In this document: one piece after another, positions 8,466 through 16,027 of the stretch
How positions within the stretch are numbered: the stretch's first letter is position 1
How the letters are laid out: every line of letters begins with the position of its first letter
Source: Cyanobacteria bacterium OH_CDB_20
GTDB taxonomy: Bacteria > Cyanobacteriota > Vampirovibrionia > Gastranaerophilales > Gastranaerophilaceae
Reading direction: 5' to 3'
Assembly (NCBI GenBank): GCA_023415935.1
Contig: JAEZIX010000062.1
Location: 17,846-81,845, forward strand
DNA: 64,000 nucleotides
Made by a program: the position numbers and the translations under genes
Notes under the pieces: model-generated
What the model saw: the letters and a program-made list of their open reading frames with translations, nothing else
Told to the model about the DNA's origin: nothing
Databases searched by the model: none

Positions 8466-9438
8466 CATTTTCCTCATAATCTTCATCATCTTCACAATCT
8501 GAGTCTAATTCTTCAGATAAAGCATTAGCCTCAAGTTTCGCAAATTCAGAAGATTCATTGTTATTAAGTATTTCGTTTATTATTTCATCGCCTTCAAGAT
8601 TATAAAGAGCAATCACAGCATTTTTAACTACTTCTCTTTCTTCATCATTAAGCATTGTTTTAAGAAGGGGAACAACTCTTTCGTCATCAGTGTTCATAAG
8701 AGCTTCGATTGCATTAATTCTTATTTGTGAGGATTCATCCATTAAAGAGTTTTTTAGTGCCTTAAAAACCCTATCATTTCTAAAATTAATCTTATTTAGA
8801 GCCTCAATAGCCCTTTCTTTTAAGAAAGTGAACTTATCCATTATTCCTTTTTTTGTCTCAAGTATTGAAACCAAAGGATCAACAGCTTTCATATCTCCAA
8901 TCATCCCTAGCGCAAATGCAGCAGATTCCTTTACATATATAGAACTTTCTTCTTCATCGTTTAGCAAATCTACCAAAGGTGTAACTGCATATTTATCACC
9001 AATTTTACCCAAAGCTTCAGCTGCGCTGAGTCTTATCTTGTAATTGTCATCTTTATTATTTAAACAATAAAGAAGCGGATAGACAGCAGCTGTATCTTTC
9101 ATATTGGCAAGGACTTTTGTTACCATGACTCTTATTTGAGTTCTAGCATCATCGTCTTTAATTCTGTCTTTAAATTTTTCTTTCATAACAAGCGTATCAA
9201 CTAAAATAGGGACGCTTGATTTACTTTTAAGTTTATTAATTTCCTTCAGAATATGAAGAATAACCTGATAATCACGGCAAATATCAAAGAAATAATTGTA
9301 AATATCAGCCTGTTCAGTTTCTGTATAATTTGAGCATAAAGAGCGGATTAACAAAATAGCTTCAGAACTATCTTGAGTCCTATTAATCTTGCACTGTTGC
9401 GCTAAATCTTCTAAGTTTAAAGAATTATTTTCGCACAT
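8458..9438 (-). CDS. HEAT-repeat protein
   Basis: A soluble alpha-solenoid of about 326 residues. At least five HEAT-type repeats are visible from about residue 100 on, with the pattern VRxxAxxALGxIGDxxAVxPLxxLL: examples are LSAAEALGKIGDKYAVTPLV, ESAAFALGMIGDMKAVDPLV and INAIEALMNTDDERVVPLL. The C-terminus is a highly acidic tail of Asp/Glu. Such repeats act as protein-binding scaffolds and in cyanobacteria include bilin lyases, but nothing here indicates that role. The start is uncertain: ATG at 9438 has GGAG very close, while GTG at 9480 would add a CENC motif but has no clear ribosome site. Confidence 0.85.
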   Translation of the reverse strand: MCENNSLNLEDLAQQCKINRTQDSSEAILLIRSLCSNYTETEQADIYNYFFDICRDYQVILHILKEINKLKSKSSVPILVDTLVMKEKFKDRIKDDDARTQIRVMVTKVLANMKDTAAVYPLLYCLNNKDDNYKIRLSAAEALGKIGDKYAVTPLVDLLNDEEESSIYVKESAAFALGMIGDMKAVDPLVSILETKKGIMDKFTFLKERAIEALNKINFRNDRVFKALKNSLMDESSQIRINAIEALMNTDDERVVPLLKTMLNDEEREVVKNAVIALYNLEGDEIINEILNNNESSEFAKLEANALSEELDSDCEDDEDYEENDD

Positions 9439-9498
9439 ACTCTCCACGCAGTTTTCACATGTATAGCGTATTAGAAACACAAATATTTTTCAACATTA

Positions 9499-10089
9499 TT
9501 AAGCAAGAATATTAAGCAATAACAGACTTTCGATATTTTTATCGGCAATAGATTTATCAATTGCAGCTTTGATATCAATTCCAATATCGCGCATACCAAT
9601 CGCAGCAGGCACTTTGATGTCAGAAGTCAACTTTACATTGAGAAAACTATTATTTATCTCCAAAAACTCTCTATAAGTGTTCAATATAGAAAGCCACTCT
9701 TGAGGAAGCGATTGCTCTTTTCCAAGATAGTATTTTGTATCTTTTTTATACTGCTCAAAATAGTCTGTTATAAAATCGATTTCTCCAAAAAAATCGTATT
9801 CATTTTTTTCTTCTTCTGAAAGCTCAGAAAAAGTATTTCCTTCAAGTTCTTTAGGGTCATTTTTAAAGTTTTCTGTAAGGTAATATGCCCAAAGCATACA
9901 CCCCAAGTAGAAAGCAACGTTATTTTTAACAAGTTTTAAAATATCAGATTGAAGCATTTTATACTTGAATTTTTTTTGGTGCATAGAAGGAACAGAAGAC
10001 ATAATCTGCTGAACGATCCCCATGGACTGATAAAAATCGTCAACTAATGGAGCAAAACCAGGGTCAAATAAAACTTTATCTTCTGACAT
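9499..10089 (-). CDS. Unknown soluble protein, 196 residues
   Basis: A mainly helical acidic protein without signal peptide, membrane helix or Cys motif. It begins MSEDKVLFDPGFAPLVDDF and contains an aromatic-rich central part (NNVAFYLGCMLWAYYLTENF and ITDYFEQYKKDTKYY). It starts one base after the stop of hisF and is followed by the HEAT-repeat gene, so it is in the same operon. I do not recognise the family, and the operon mixes unrelated functions, so context does not help. Confidence 0.7.
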   Translation of the reverse strand: MSEDKVLFDPGFAPLVDDFYQSMGIVQQIMSSVPSMHQKKFKYKMLQSDILKLVKNNVAFYLGCMLWAYYLTENFKNDPKELEGNTFSELSEEEKNEYDFFGEIDFITDYFEQYKKDTKYYLGKEQSLPQEWLSILNTYREFLEINNSFLNVKLTSDIKVPAAIGMRDIGIDIKAAIDKSIADKNIESLLLLNILA

Positions 10090-10090
10090 A

Positions 10091-10852
10091 TTAAACCTTT
10101 CTAACTGAAATATTATGTTTTAAAAGTTCATTCTTTAAATCAGGAACAGGAAGTGTTCCAAAGTGAAAAATTGAAGCAGCAAGAGCTGCGTCAGCTGATG
10201 CTTTTTCGAAAACATCAACAAAGTGCAAAGGATTAGCGCCAGCGCCACCTGATGCAATCACCGGAATATTAACAGTTTCAGCCACAAGTTTTGTCATAGG
10301 AAGATCAAATCCATTTTGAGTACCATCAGCATCCATTGATGTTAAAAGTATTTCACCTGCGCCAAGCATTTCAACTTCTTTAACCCAGTCAAACAGTTTT
10401 ATCCCTGTATTTTTTTTGCCGGCATTAATAAAAACGTAAAACTCGTTATCAATTTTTTTAGCATCAATTGCAACAACAATGCATTGAGAGCCAAAATAAT
10501 CAGAGGTTTCTTTAATGAGTTCAGGTGTTTTAACCGCAGCAGAATTTATCGCAACTTTATCAGCTCCTGCATTTAGAAGGATTTTCATCTCATCTAATGA
10601 TTTTATCCCACCACCGACTGTAAAGGGTATAAAAACTTGTTTTGCGACTTTCTCAACCATTTTAACAGTTGTTTTTCTGCCCTCATTGGTTGCTGTAATA
10701 TCCAAGAAAACAAGCTCATCAGCACCTTCATCAGAATATTTTTTTGCAAGTTCAACAGGATCTCCAGCGAACCTTAAATTCTCAAAGTTTATGCCCTTAA
10801 CAGTTTGTCCATCTTTAACATCAAGGCAAGGAATAATTCTTTTTGCTAACAT
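10091..10852 (-). CDS. hisF: Imidazole glycerol phosphate synthase cyclase subunit HisF
   Basis: HisF, a (beta/alpha)8 barrel, joins ammonia from HisH to PRFAR to give imidazole glycerol phosphate and AICAR in histidine synthesis. The opening LAKRIIPCLDVKDGQTVKG contains the first catalytic Asp; the barrel motifs FTVGGGIKS, INSAAV, LLTSMDADGTQNGFD (second catalytic Asp) and VIASGGAG are all present. The length of 253 is standard. It sits immediately downstream of pheS rather than in a his operon; its partner hisH is 47 kb away in the window, so the his genes are dispersed. Confidence 0.97.
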   Translation of the reverse strand: MLAKRIIPCLDVKDGQTVKGINFENLRFAGDPVELAKKYSDEGADELVFLDITATNEGRKTTVKMVEKVAKQVFIPFTVGGGIKSLDEMKILLNAGADKVAINSAAVKTPELIKETSDYFGSQCIVVAIDAKKIDNEFYVFINAGKKNTGIKLFDWVKEVEMLGAGEILLTSMDADGTQNGFDLPMTKLVAETVNIPVIASGGAGANPLHFVDVFEKASADAALAASIFHFGTLPVPDLKNELLKHNISVRKV

Positions 10853-10878
10853 TTGTTATAATCCTTTTATGTTATGGG

Positions 10879-11913
10879 TTAAAACTGTTTTAAGAATCTT
10901 ACATCGTTATTGAAGAAAAGTCTTATGTCATCAATCGCATACTTAAGCATAGTAAGTCTTTCAACCCCCATACCAAAAGCAAATCCGGAATATACTTCAG
11001 GATCAATTCCAACATTTTTAAGAACATTAACATCAACCATGCCCGAACCTAATATTTCAAGCCAGCCTGTACCTGAGCAAGTTCTACAGCCTTTGCCTTC
11101 GCACATAATACACTGAACATCAACTTCAGCGCTAGGCTCTGTAAAAGGGAAATAGCTTGTTCTAAATCTTGTCGGACGAGCCGCTCCAAAATAAATTCTT
11201 ATAAATTCATTCAAAACACCTTTTAAATCGCCCATTGTAATATCTTTATCAACCAAAAGACCTTCAATTTGATGGAACAGGTTGTTTTTACGAGCGTTAA
11301 CAGCTTCACATCTATAAACTCTACCCGGTGCAATGACTCTTATTGGAGGTTTTTTATCAAACATTTCTCTGATTTGAGCACCTGATGTTTGACTTCTCAA
11401 AATTGCATTTGGAGCAACTTTTGTATAGAAAGTATCTTGCATATCCTTTGCAGGATGATCCGGTGGGAAGTTGAGCATATCAAAATTAATGTATTCAGTT
11501 TCAACTTCAGGGTTATTTTTTTCGCTTACAAGTGAAAATCCCATACCTTGGAAGATTTCAACAATTTCATTAATTGTTTGAGTAAGAAGATGTTCTCTAC
11601 CTTGAGGCAGATAATCTCCCGGAAGAGTAATATCAATAGTTTCAGATTTTAATTTTTCATTAAGTTCTATTTTATAAAGCGATTCCGATTTTTCAGAAAC
11701 TAAACTCTCAAGATCGTTAGAAACCTTGTTTGCAAGAGCGCCAATAACTTTTTTCTCTTCAACAGACAAATCTTTAAGATTTTTTTTAATATTATTAAGC
11801 TCGCTTTTTCTGCTTAAATAATTATTCTTAAACTCTTCTAAATCTTGCATAGAATTAACTGTTTCAATATCTTTTAACGCATTTGAATAAATAGTTTCTA
11901 AAGTACTTTTCAT
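10879..11913 (-). CDS. pheS: Phenylalanine--tRNA ligase alpha subunit
   Basis: A class II aminoacyl-tRNA synthetase subunit. An N-terminal coiled coil (residues 1-85) that binds tRNA precedes the catalytic domain, with DTFYTKVAPNAILRSQTS, RVIAPGRVYRCEAVNARKN (motif 2), FRTSYFPFTEPSAEVDV and GFAFGMGVERLTMLKY (motif 3). A CIMCEGKGCRTC insert near residue 265 is a common PheS variant. Length 344 is normal. The pheT gene is not next to it, which is unusual because pheST is normally an operon; hisF follows instead. It is the first gene of the minus-strand operon, behind AGAGAGG. Confidence 0.97.
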   Translation of the reverse strand: MKSTLETIYSNALKDIETVNSMQDLEEFKNNYLSRKSELNNIKKNLKDLSVEEKKVIGALANKVSNDLESLVSEKSESLYKIELNEKLKSETIDITLPGDYLPQGREHLLTQTINEIVEIFQGMGFSLVSEKNNPEVETEYINFDMLNFPPDHPAKDMQDTFYTKVAPNAILRSQTSGAQIREMFDKKPPIRVIAPGRVYRCEAVNARKNNLFHQIEGLLVDKDITMGDLKGVLNEFIRIYFGAARPTRFRTSYFPFTEPSAEVDVQCIMCEGKGCRTCSGTGWLEILGSGMVDVNVLKNVGIDPEVYSGFAFGMGVERLTMLKYAIDDIRLFFNNDVRFLKQF

Positions 11914-11988
11914 TTGAACCTCTCTTAAGCGATTTTATTACTGTAATTATAAAACAAACAATAAAATTAAATAAGCATGGGAAAAATT

Positions 11989-11997
11989 TGATATAAT
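11989..11997 (+). promoter_or_regulatory. Extended -10 promoter for the GH13-type hydrolase gene
   Basis: TGATATAAT: a perfect TATAAT at 11992-11997 preceded by the TGn extension, about 28 bases before the start codon. There is no clear -35 box at the expected distance, as usual for extended -10 promoters. Confidence 0.6.
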
Positions 11998-12025
11998 AAA
12001 CAGGACACATTGTACAAGGGGAATG

Positions 12026-13576
12026 ATGAAAAGATTTGTTATACTGTTTGCGCTAATTTTGTCTTTAGTTACAGCGCCTGCCATACAAGCAAGTGAGGAT
12101 GGTTTAAATACTTTAAGGACAACGTTTCAAAATAATGAAGCAAACATTTATGTTATAAATATCAGAACTTTTAATTCAAAAGATTTAGACGGAAACGACA
12201 TAATAGAAGCAGAAAATGGCGAAGAACAAGGAACTTTTATAAACGCTATTAAAAGGCTTGATGAGATAAAAGGATATGGATTTAATGCAATTCATATGCT
12301 CCCGATTACGCCTGTTGGTAAGATAAAATCACTAGGAACAGCGGGCTCTTTATACTCTATGAGCGATTTAACATCAATTAACCCTGAACTTGTTGACAAA
12401 ACAAGCACATTAACAGCCGAAGAACAGCTAAAATCATTTATTGACGAATGCCACAAAAGAGATATTAGAGTAATAATTGACCTTCCAAGCTGCGGTTCTT
12501 ATGATATGTTCTTACAAAAACCTGAGTTGTTTTTAACTGACAGGGAACAAAACCCAATTGTTCCTTGCGATTGGACAGATGTCAGGTTATTTAAAGTTTA
12601 TAACGAAAACAAAACATTGAATGAAGATTTATTTAACGAACATAAAAAGTTTGTTGATATGATTATGAAAGCAGGCGCTGACGGAATAAGAGCAGATGTT
12701 GCAACGATAAAACCATATGAATTCTGGCAAAAATTGATTTCGTATTCAAGAGAAAAAGATAAAGAATTTTTATTCTTAGCAGAAGCTTCTGACAGCTGGA
12801 CAGAGCCAGCATCTCAATATGCTGTATTTACAAATTACAAAAGACTTTTAGATGCAGGGTTTGACGGATTTTACGGAAGTTATTTCAATAGAAAGTCATG
12901 GACATCCGTAAATGAACTTAAAACTCAAATAGAGCTTATTGAAAAGATAAATAAAAACAGCAAAGATAAAAAATCAGTAATAGGAAGTTTTGCAACGCAC
13001 GACGAGCAAAGCCCTATTATTAACGGAGGCGAAAACCTTGCAATAAATATGATTTGGCTCGAAGAAACACTTCCTCTAAACCCATATTACGTTGACGGAA
13101 TGCTCACCGGTGACAGCTATACTTATAAATACGAAAACAAAAAAGCTCTTCGCACAACTACTGACAATGATATTTATTATGTTCACAAAGGAAAAATAGA
13201 TATATTTAATTTCTCTAGAAAACCTCAAGGCGGAAACTATAAAATACTAAACGAATACTATATCGCCTCGAAATTAAGAGAACACGCCAGCAACGTTATA
13301 ACAAAAGGTTCTTTTAAAGTACTTAACTCCAGTAATAAAAACATATTTGCTTATGAAAGAAAACTTGATAATAAACTTATAATAGTTGTATACAACAACT
13401 CGAAAGATAAAGCTGAATCAGGGCAAATAAAAATCAACATACAAATAACACAAAAGAAGCTATTACCAATAAGAACGGGATATATGCCTAAAATCAAGAA
13501 TGGTAATATGTTAATAAACCTTGATAAGGGTGAAACGCTTGTATTTTATGTTGAAAATTTAACTAGTCATAAATAG
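12026..13576 (+). CDS. Secreted GH13-type (alpha-amylase family) glycoside hydrolase
   Basis: About 516 residues with a clear Sec signal peptide (KRFVILFALILSLVTAPAIQA, cleavage after AQA/QAS region). The barrel has the family's catalytic triad: nucleophile Asp in GIRADVATIKP, acid/base Glu in FLAEASDSW, and the third Asp in SFATHDEQSP. The N-terminal half has FNAIHMLPITPVG and VIIDLPSCGSYD, the strand 2-3 signatures. A C-terminal beta domain follows (IFAYERKLDNKLIIVVYNNS). It likely cleaves or transfers alpha-glucosides outside the cytoplasm; specificity is not evident. AAGGGGA lies at a good distance from the second of two adjacent ATGs, which I chose. Confidence 0.88.
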   Translation: MKRFVILFALILSLVTAPAIQASEDGLNTLRTTFQNNEANIYVINIRTFNSKDLDGNDIIEAENGEEQGTFINAIKRLDEIKGYGFNAIHMLPITPVGKIKSLGTAGSLYSMSDLTSINPELVDKTSTLTAEEQLKSFIDECHKRDIRVIIDLPSCGSYDMFLQKPELFLTDREQNPIVPCDWTDVRLFKVYNENKTLNEDLFNEHKKFVDMIMKAGADGIRADVATIKPYEFWQKLISYSREKDKEFLFLAEASDSWTEPASQYAVFTNYKRLLDAGFDGFYGSYFNRKSWTSVNELKTQIELIEKINKNSKDKKSVIGSFATHDEQSPIINGGENLAINMIWLEETLPLNPYYVDGMLTGDSYTYKYENKKALRTTTDNDIYYVHKGKIDIFNFSRKPQGGNYKILNEYYIASKLREHASNVITKGSFKVLNSSNKNIFAYERKLDNKLIIVVYNNSKDKAESGQIKINIQITQKKLLPIRTGYMPKIKNGNMLINLDKGETLVFYVENLTSHK

Positions 13577-13640
13577 AAATTTATACTATAATTGCAAAAG
13601 AACATATTTGTAGAAATTAAAGGATATAAGGGAAGAATAA

Positions 13641-13988
13641 ATGGCTAAGCATATGGACACAATTCCTATCGAGGTATGTATTTTAACAGTAGACCATGAC
13701 ATTAAAGGCGTTGTTCACGTATCAAAATATACAAACAACAATCGTGACTTAACAGATCTTTTAAATGACAAAGAAAAAAGATTTTTAGCAGTTACTAATG
13801 CTGAAATTATGTCAAGAAACTCTTCTGCTCCGCCTAGAAAATATAACTTCCTTGAAATCCATATTGATTATATATTAATGGTTCACCCATCAAGCCAGGT
13901 TGTGTTTAAAGAGTTCAGCAAAGCTCAAGAAGATATCGCAAGATTTAGAGAATTAAGAAATAAATTGAATCAAACAAAACCATTTTAG
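13641..13988 (+). CDS. Small conserved protein of unknown function
   Basis: A 115-residue beta-rich protein: IPIEVCILTVDHDIKGVVHV, then NNRDLTDLLNDKEKRFLAVTNAEIM, then an LEIHIDYILMV strand and a charged C-terminal helix. The pattern of a short barrel followed by DLLN...FLxVTxAEI resembles small DUF6812-like proteins, but I am not certain of the match. AAGGGAAG precedes the start. It sits between the GH13 gene and the GT9 gene, three bases before the latter, and is likely co-transcribed with it. Confidence 0.75.
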   Translation: MAKHMDTIPIEVCILTVDHDIKGVVHVSKYTNNNRDLTDLLNDKEKRFLAVTNAEIMSRNSSAPPRKYNFLEIHIDYILMVHPSSQVVFKEFSKAQEDIARFRELRNKLNQTKPF

Positions 13989-13990
13989 TC

Positions 13991-14983
13991 ATGAAAAATT
14001 ATAAAAATATATTAGTAATCAATTTTGGCGGAATAGGAGATGAAATTCTATTTTTGCCAACTATTAAAAGTTTAAAAGAAGCATATCCTGATTCTAAAAT
14101 TACACTTGTCTTAGAACCAAGAAGTAAAAGCATTCAAAATCTTTGCCCATTCATTGATGAGACAATCGGTATTGACATAAAGGGTAAAAGCAAATATCAA
14201 GACTTATTAAAATTTTATTTTAAAGCGCTATTAGGCAGATATGACTTAGTTGTATCATCTGGGGCTAACAAACTTATACCGGTTTTGTTATTCTTTACAG
14301 GGATTGGAACAAGAGTTGGCTATGATAGCGGCTTCTTGACTAAATTACTTCTTACAAAAGCTATTCCTTTAAATCAACAGCAATATGCCGGAAGAATGTA
14401 TCATGATTTAGTAAAAGACCTCACCCAGAAAGAATATAAAGACCCTGAGATTATTGTTGAAACACAAGAAAAAACTGAAAATTATATTCTTGTTCATCCT
14501 GGCGTTAGCAAAATGAGCATAAAGAAAAATATCATAAAAAATTGGTCAAATATAACATGGGGAAAACTAATAGAAGAGCTTTTACATAAAGGTAAAACGG
14601 TTTATCTAGCAGGTGGACCTGATGATGAGGAATGTATTGAAGAGATACGAGAATATCTAAAAGACAAAGACACCACAAACTTTAAAGATATGTACGGAAA
14701 AACAAAAAATATATTTGATCTTGCAAAATTAATAAAATCTTCTGATATTTTAGTTTGTTCAGATTCAGCCCCAATGCATATTGGTGTGGCAACGGGAACA
14801 CGAACAATCGCAATATTTGGCCCTACAGATGAAAAGAAACTCATCCCTGCATCAAATAAATATACCGCCATTACCAATAAAAACTGCGATTGCAGGCCAT
14901 GTCTTTGGGACAAAAGACAAACAAGCTGCGACGAAAAAGAATGCGTAAAAATTGAGCTCGATTCTATTATAAATATAATTTAG
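13991..14983 (+). CDS. Glycosyltransferase family 9 (heptosyltransferase-like)
   Basis: A 330-residue GT-B fold enzyme of the GT9 family, which transfers heptose or related sugars from an ADP donor onto lipopolysaccharide-type acceptors. Signatures: NILVINFGGIGDEILFLPTIKSLKEAYP at the N-terminus; VHPGVSKMSIKK at the start of the second domain; and VCSDSAPMHIGVATGTRTIAIFGPTDEKK in the donor-binding site. Two Cys-rich elements at the C-terminus (CDCRPCLWDKRQTSC) are common in this family. It is followed within nine bases by a radical SAM gene, hinting at a joint role in glycan or envelope modification. Confidence 0.9.
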   Translation: MKNYKNILVINFGGIGDEILFLPTIKSLKEAYPDSKITLVLEPRSKSIQNLCPFIDETIGIDIKGKSKYQDLLKFYFKALLGRYDLVVSSGANKLIPVLLFFTGIGTRVGYDSGFLTKLLLTKAIPLNQQQYAGRMYHDLVKDLTQKEYKDPEIIVETQEKTENYILVHPGVSKMSIKKNIIKNWSNITWGKLIEELLHKGKTVYLAGGPDDEECIEEIREYLKDKDTTNFKDMYGKTKNIFDLAKLIKSSDILVCSDSAPMHIGVATGTRTIAIFGPTDEKKLIPASNKYTAITNKNCDCRPCLWDKRQTSCDEKECVKIELDSIINII

Positions 14984-14991
14984 AGGTAACA

Positions 14992-15963
14992 ATGAAATAT
15001 AAATGCTGCAAATTTATACAAAATGGAATTAATTTACACCTTTTTGGAATTAGATTCTGCAACAAACTCGGCATAGGGCCAATATTGACCGATCGTATTA
15101 ATGATTCAAAAATTGATTTTGATTCAATTGAAAAAAAACGGAGAGAAATAATTGAAAACTGTAAAAATAATGTACTGCCTGAATCCTGCGAAAATTGCGA
15201 ATGGCTAGAGGATAAAGAATGGGACTCAGTCGACGAAATAACTGAAGTTGAAATAAGCAACTGGACTCATTGCAATTGTTCTTGTATATATTGTTCGAAT
15301 ATTGAATTTACAAAAGGTTTTTACAGCAACAAAATAAGGCCTAGCGAATATTTTGATGCATACCCTATATTAAAAAACCTTGCAAACAAAAAACTTATAA
15401 ATCATAAAACTAATTTCTGCTTTGTAGGGGGTGAACCAACGGTTTTGAAAGAATTTCCCAAAATTGTCGATTTACTGATAAAAATAAAAGCAAATCATTT
15501 TTCAATTCTAACTTCAGGGATTTTATACAGCAAAGCAATCGAAAAAGCGTTAAAATACTCTAACTTAGTAGTATGTATATCAATTGATGCGGGCTCAAGG
15601 GAGACTTACCAAAAACTTAAACGGGTAGATAAATTTGATGAAATTGTAAAAAACTTAAAAAAATACAAGAAATCAACTAAAAATACTGACGATAAACTAG
15701 AACTTAAATACATAATAATAGACGGAATTAATGATAACGAAGAAGAAATAAAAAAATGGCTCGACTTAACAAGTGAACTTGGAATAAAAAGAGCTTCAGT
15801 TTCAATTGAATTCTGCCATAGTGCAAGAAAAAAAGCAGGTTCGCTAATTCCTCAAAAATATTATGACTTGAATGCTTTTGCTATAGAATATGGAACAAAT
15901 TTAGGCCTTCAAGTATATCCTTTTAGCTTTTTTGAAATGCTAATGCAAAGAGGACATTATTAA
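14992..15963 (+). CDS. Radical SAM protein linked to a GT9 glycosyltransferase
   Basis: A 323-residue radical SAM protein. The cluster motif CNCSCIYC is placed unusually late, near residue 94, after an N-terminal cysteine region (CCKFIQNG and CENCEWLE) that may hold a second cluster. The glycine motif is FCFVGGEPTVLKEFP, followed by CISIDAGSRETYQKL, typical of SPASM/Twitch-type enzymes. There is no C-terminal cysteine cluster. Cysteines before, rather than after, the radical SAM core are uncommon. It is co-directional with the GT9 gene, so the substrate may be a sugar or a glycosylated peptide; this is inferred. Confidence 0.8.
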   Translation: MKYKCCKFIQNGINLHLFGIRFCNKLGIGPILTDRINDSKIDFDSIEKKRREIIENCKNNVLPESCENCEWLEDKEWDSVDEITEVEISNWTHCNCSCIYCSNIEFTKGFYSNKIRPSEYFDAYPILKNLANKKLINHKTNFCFVGGEPTVLKEFPKIVDLLIKIKANHFSILTSGILYSKAIEKALKYSNLVVCISIDAGSRETYQKLKRVDKFDEIVKNLKKYKKSTKNTDDKLELKYIIIDGINDNEEEIKKWLDLTSELGIKRASVSIEFCHSARKKAGSLIPQKYYDLNAFAIEYGTNLGLQVYPFSFFEMLMQRGHY

Positions 15964-16027
15964 CCACTAAATATTATGTTTTGATTATAATAATATAAGA
16001 ACTATTTTTTATACAAAGGAGTAAAGA

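Noticed and set aside
11914..12025. T-box or attenuator leaders for pheS, leuS or serS
   Set aside because: The leaders are short (about 20-130 bases), and no T-box sequence or terminator/antiterminator pair is seen.
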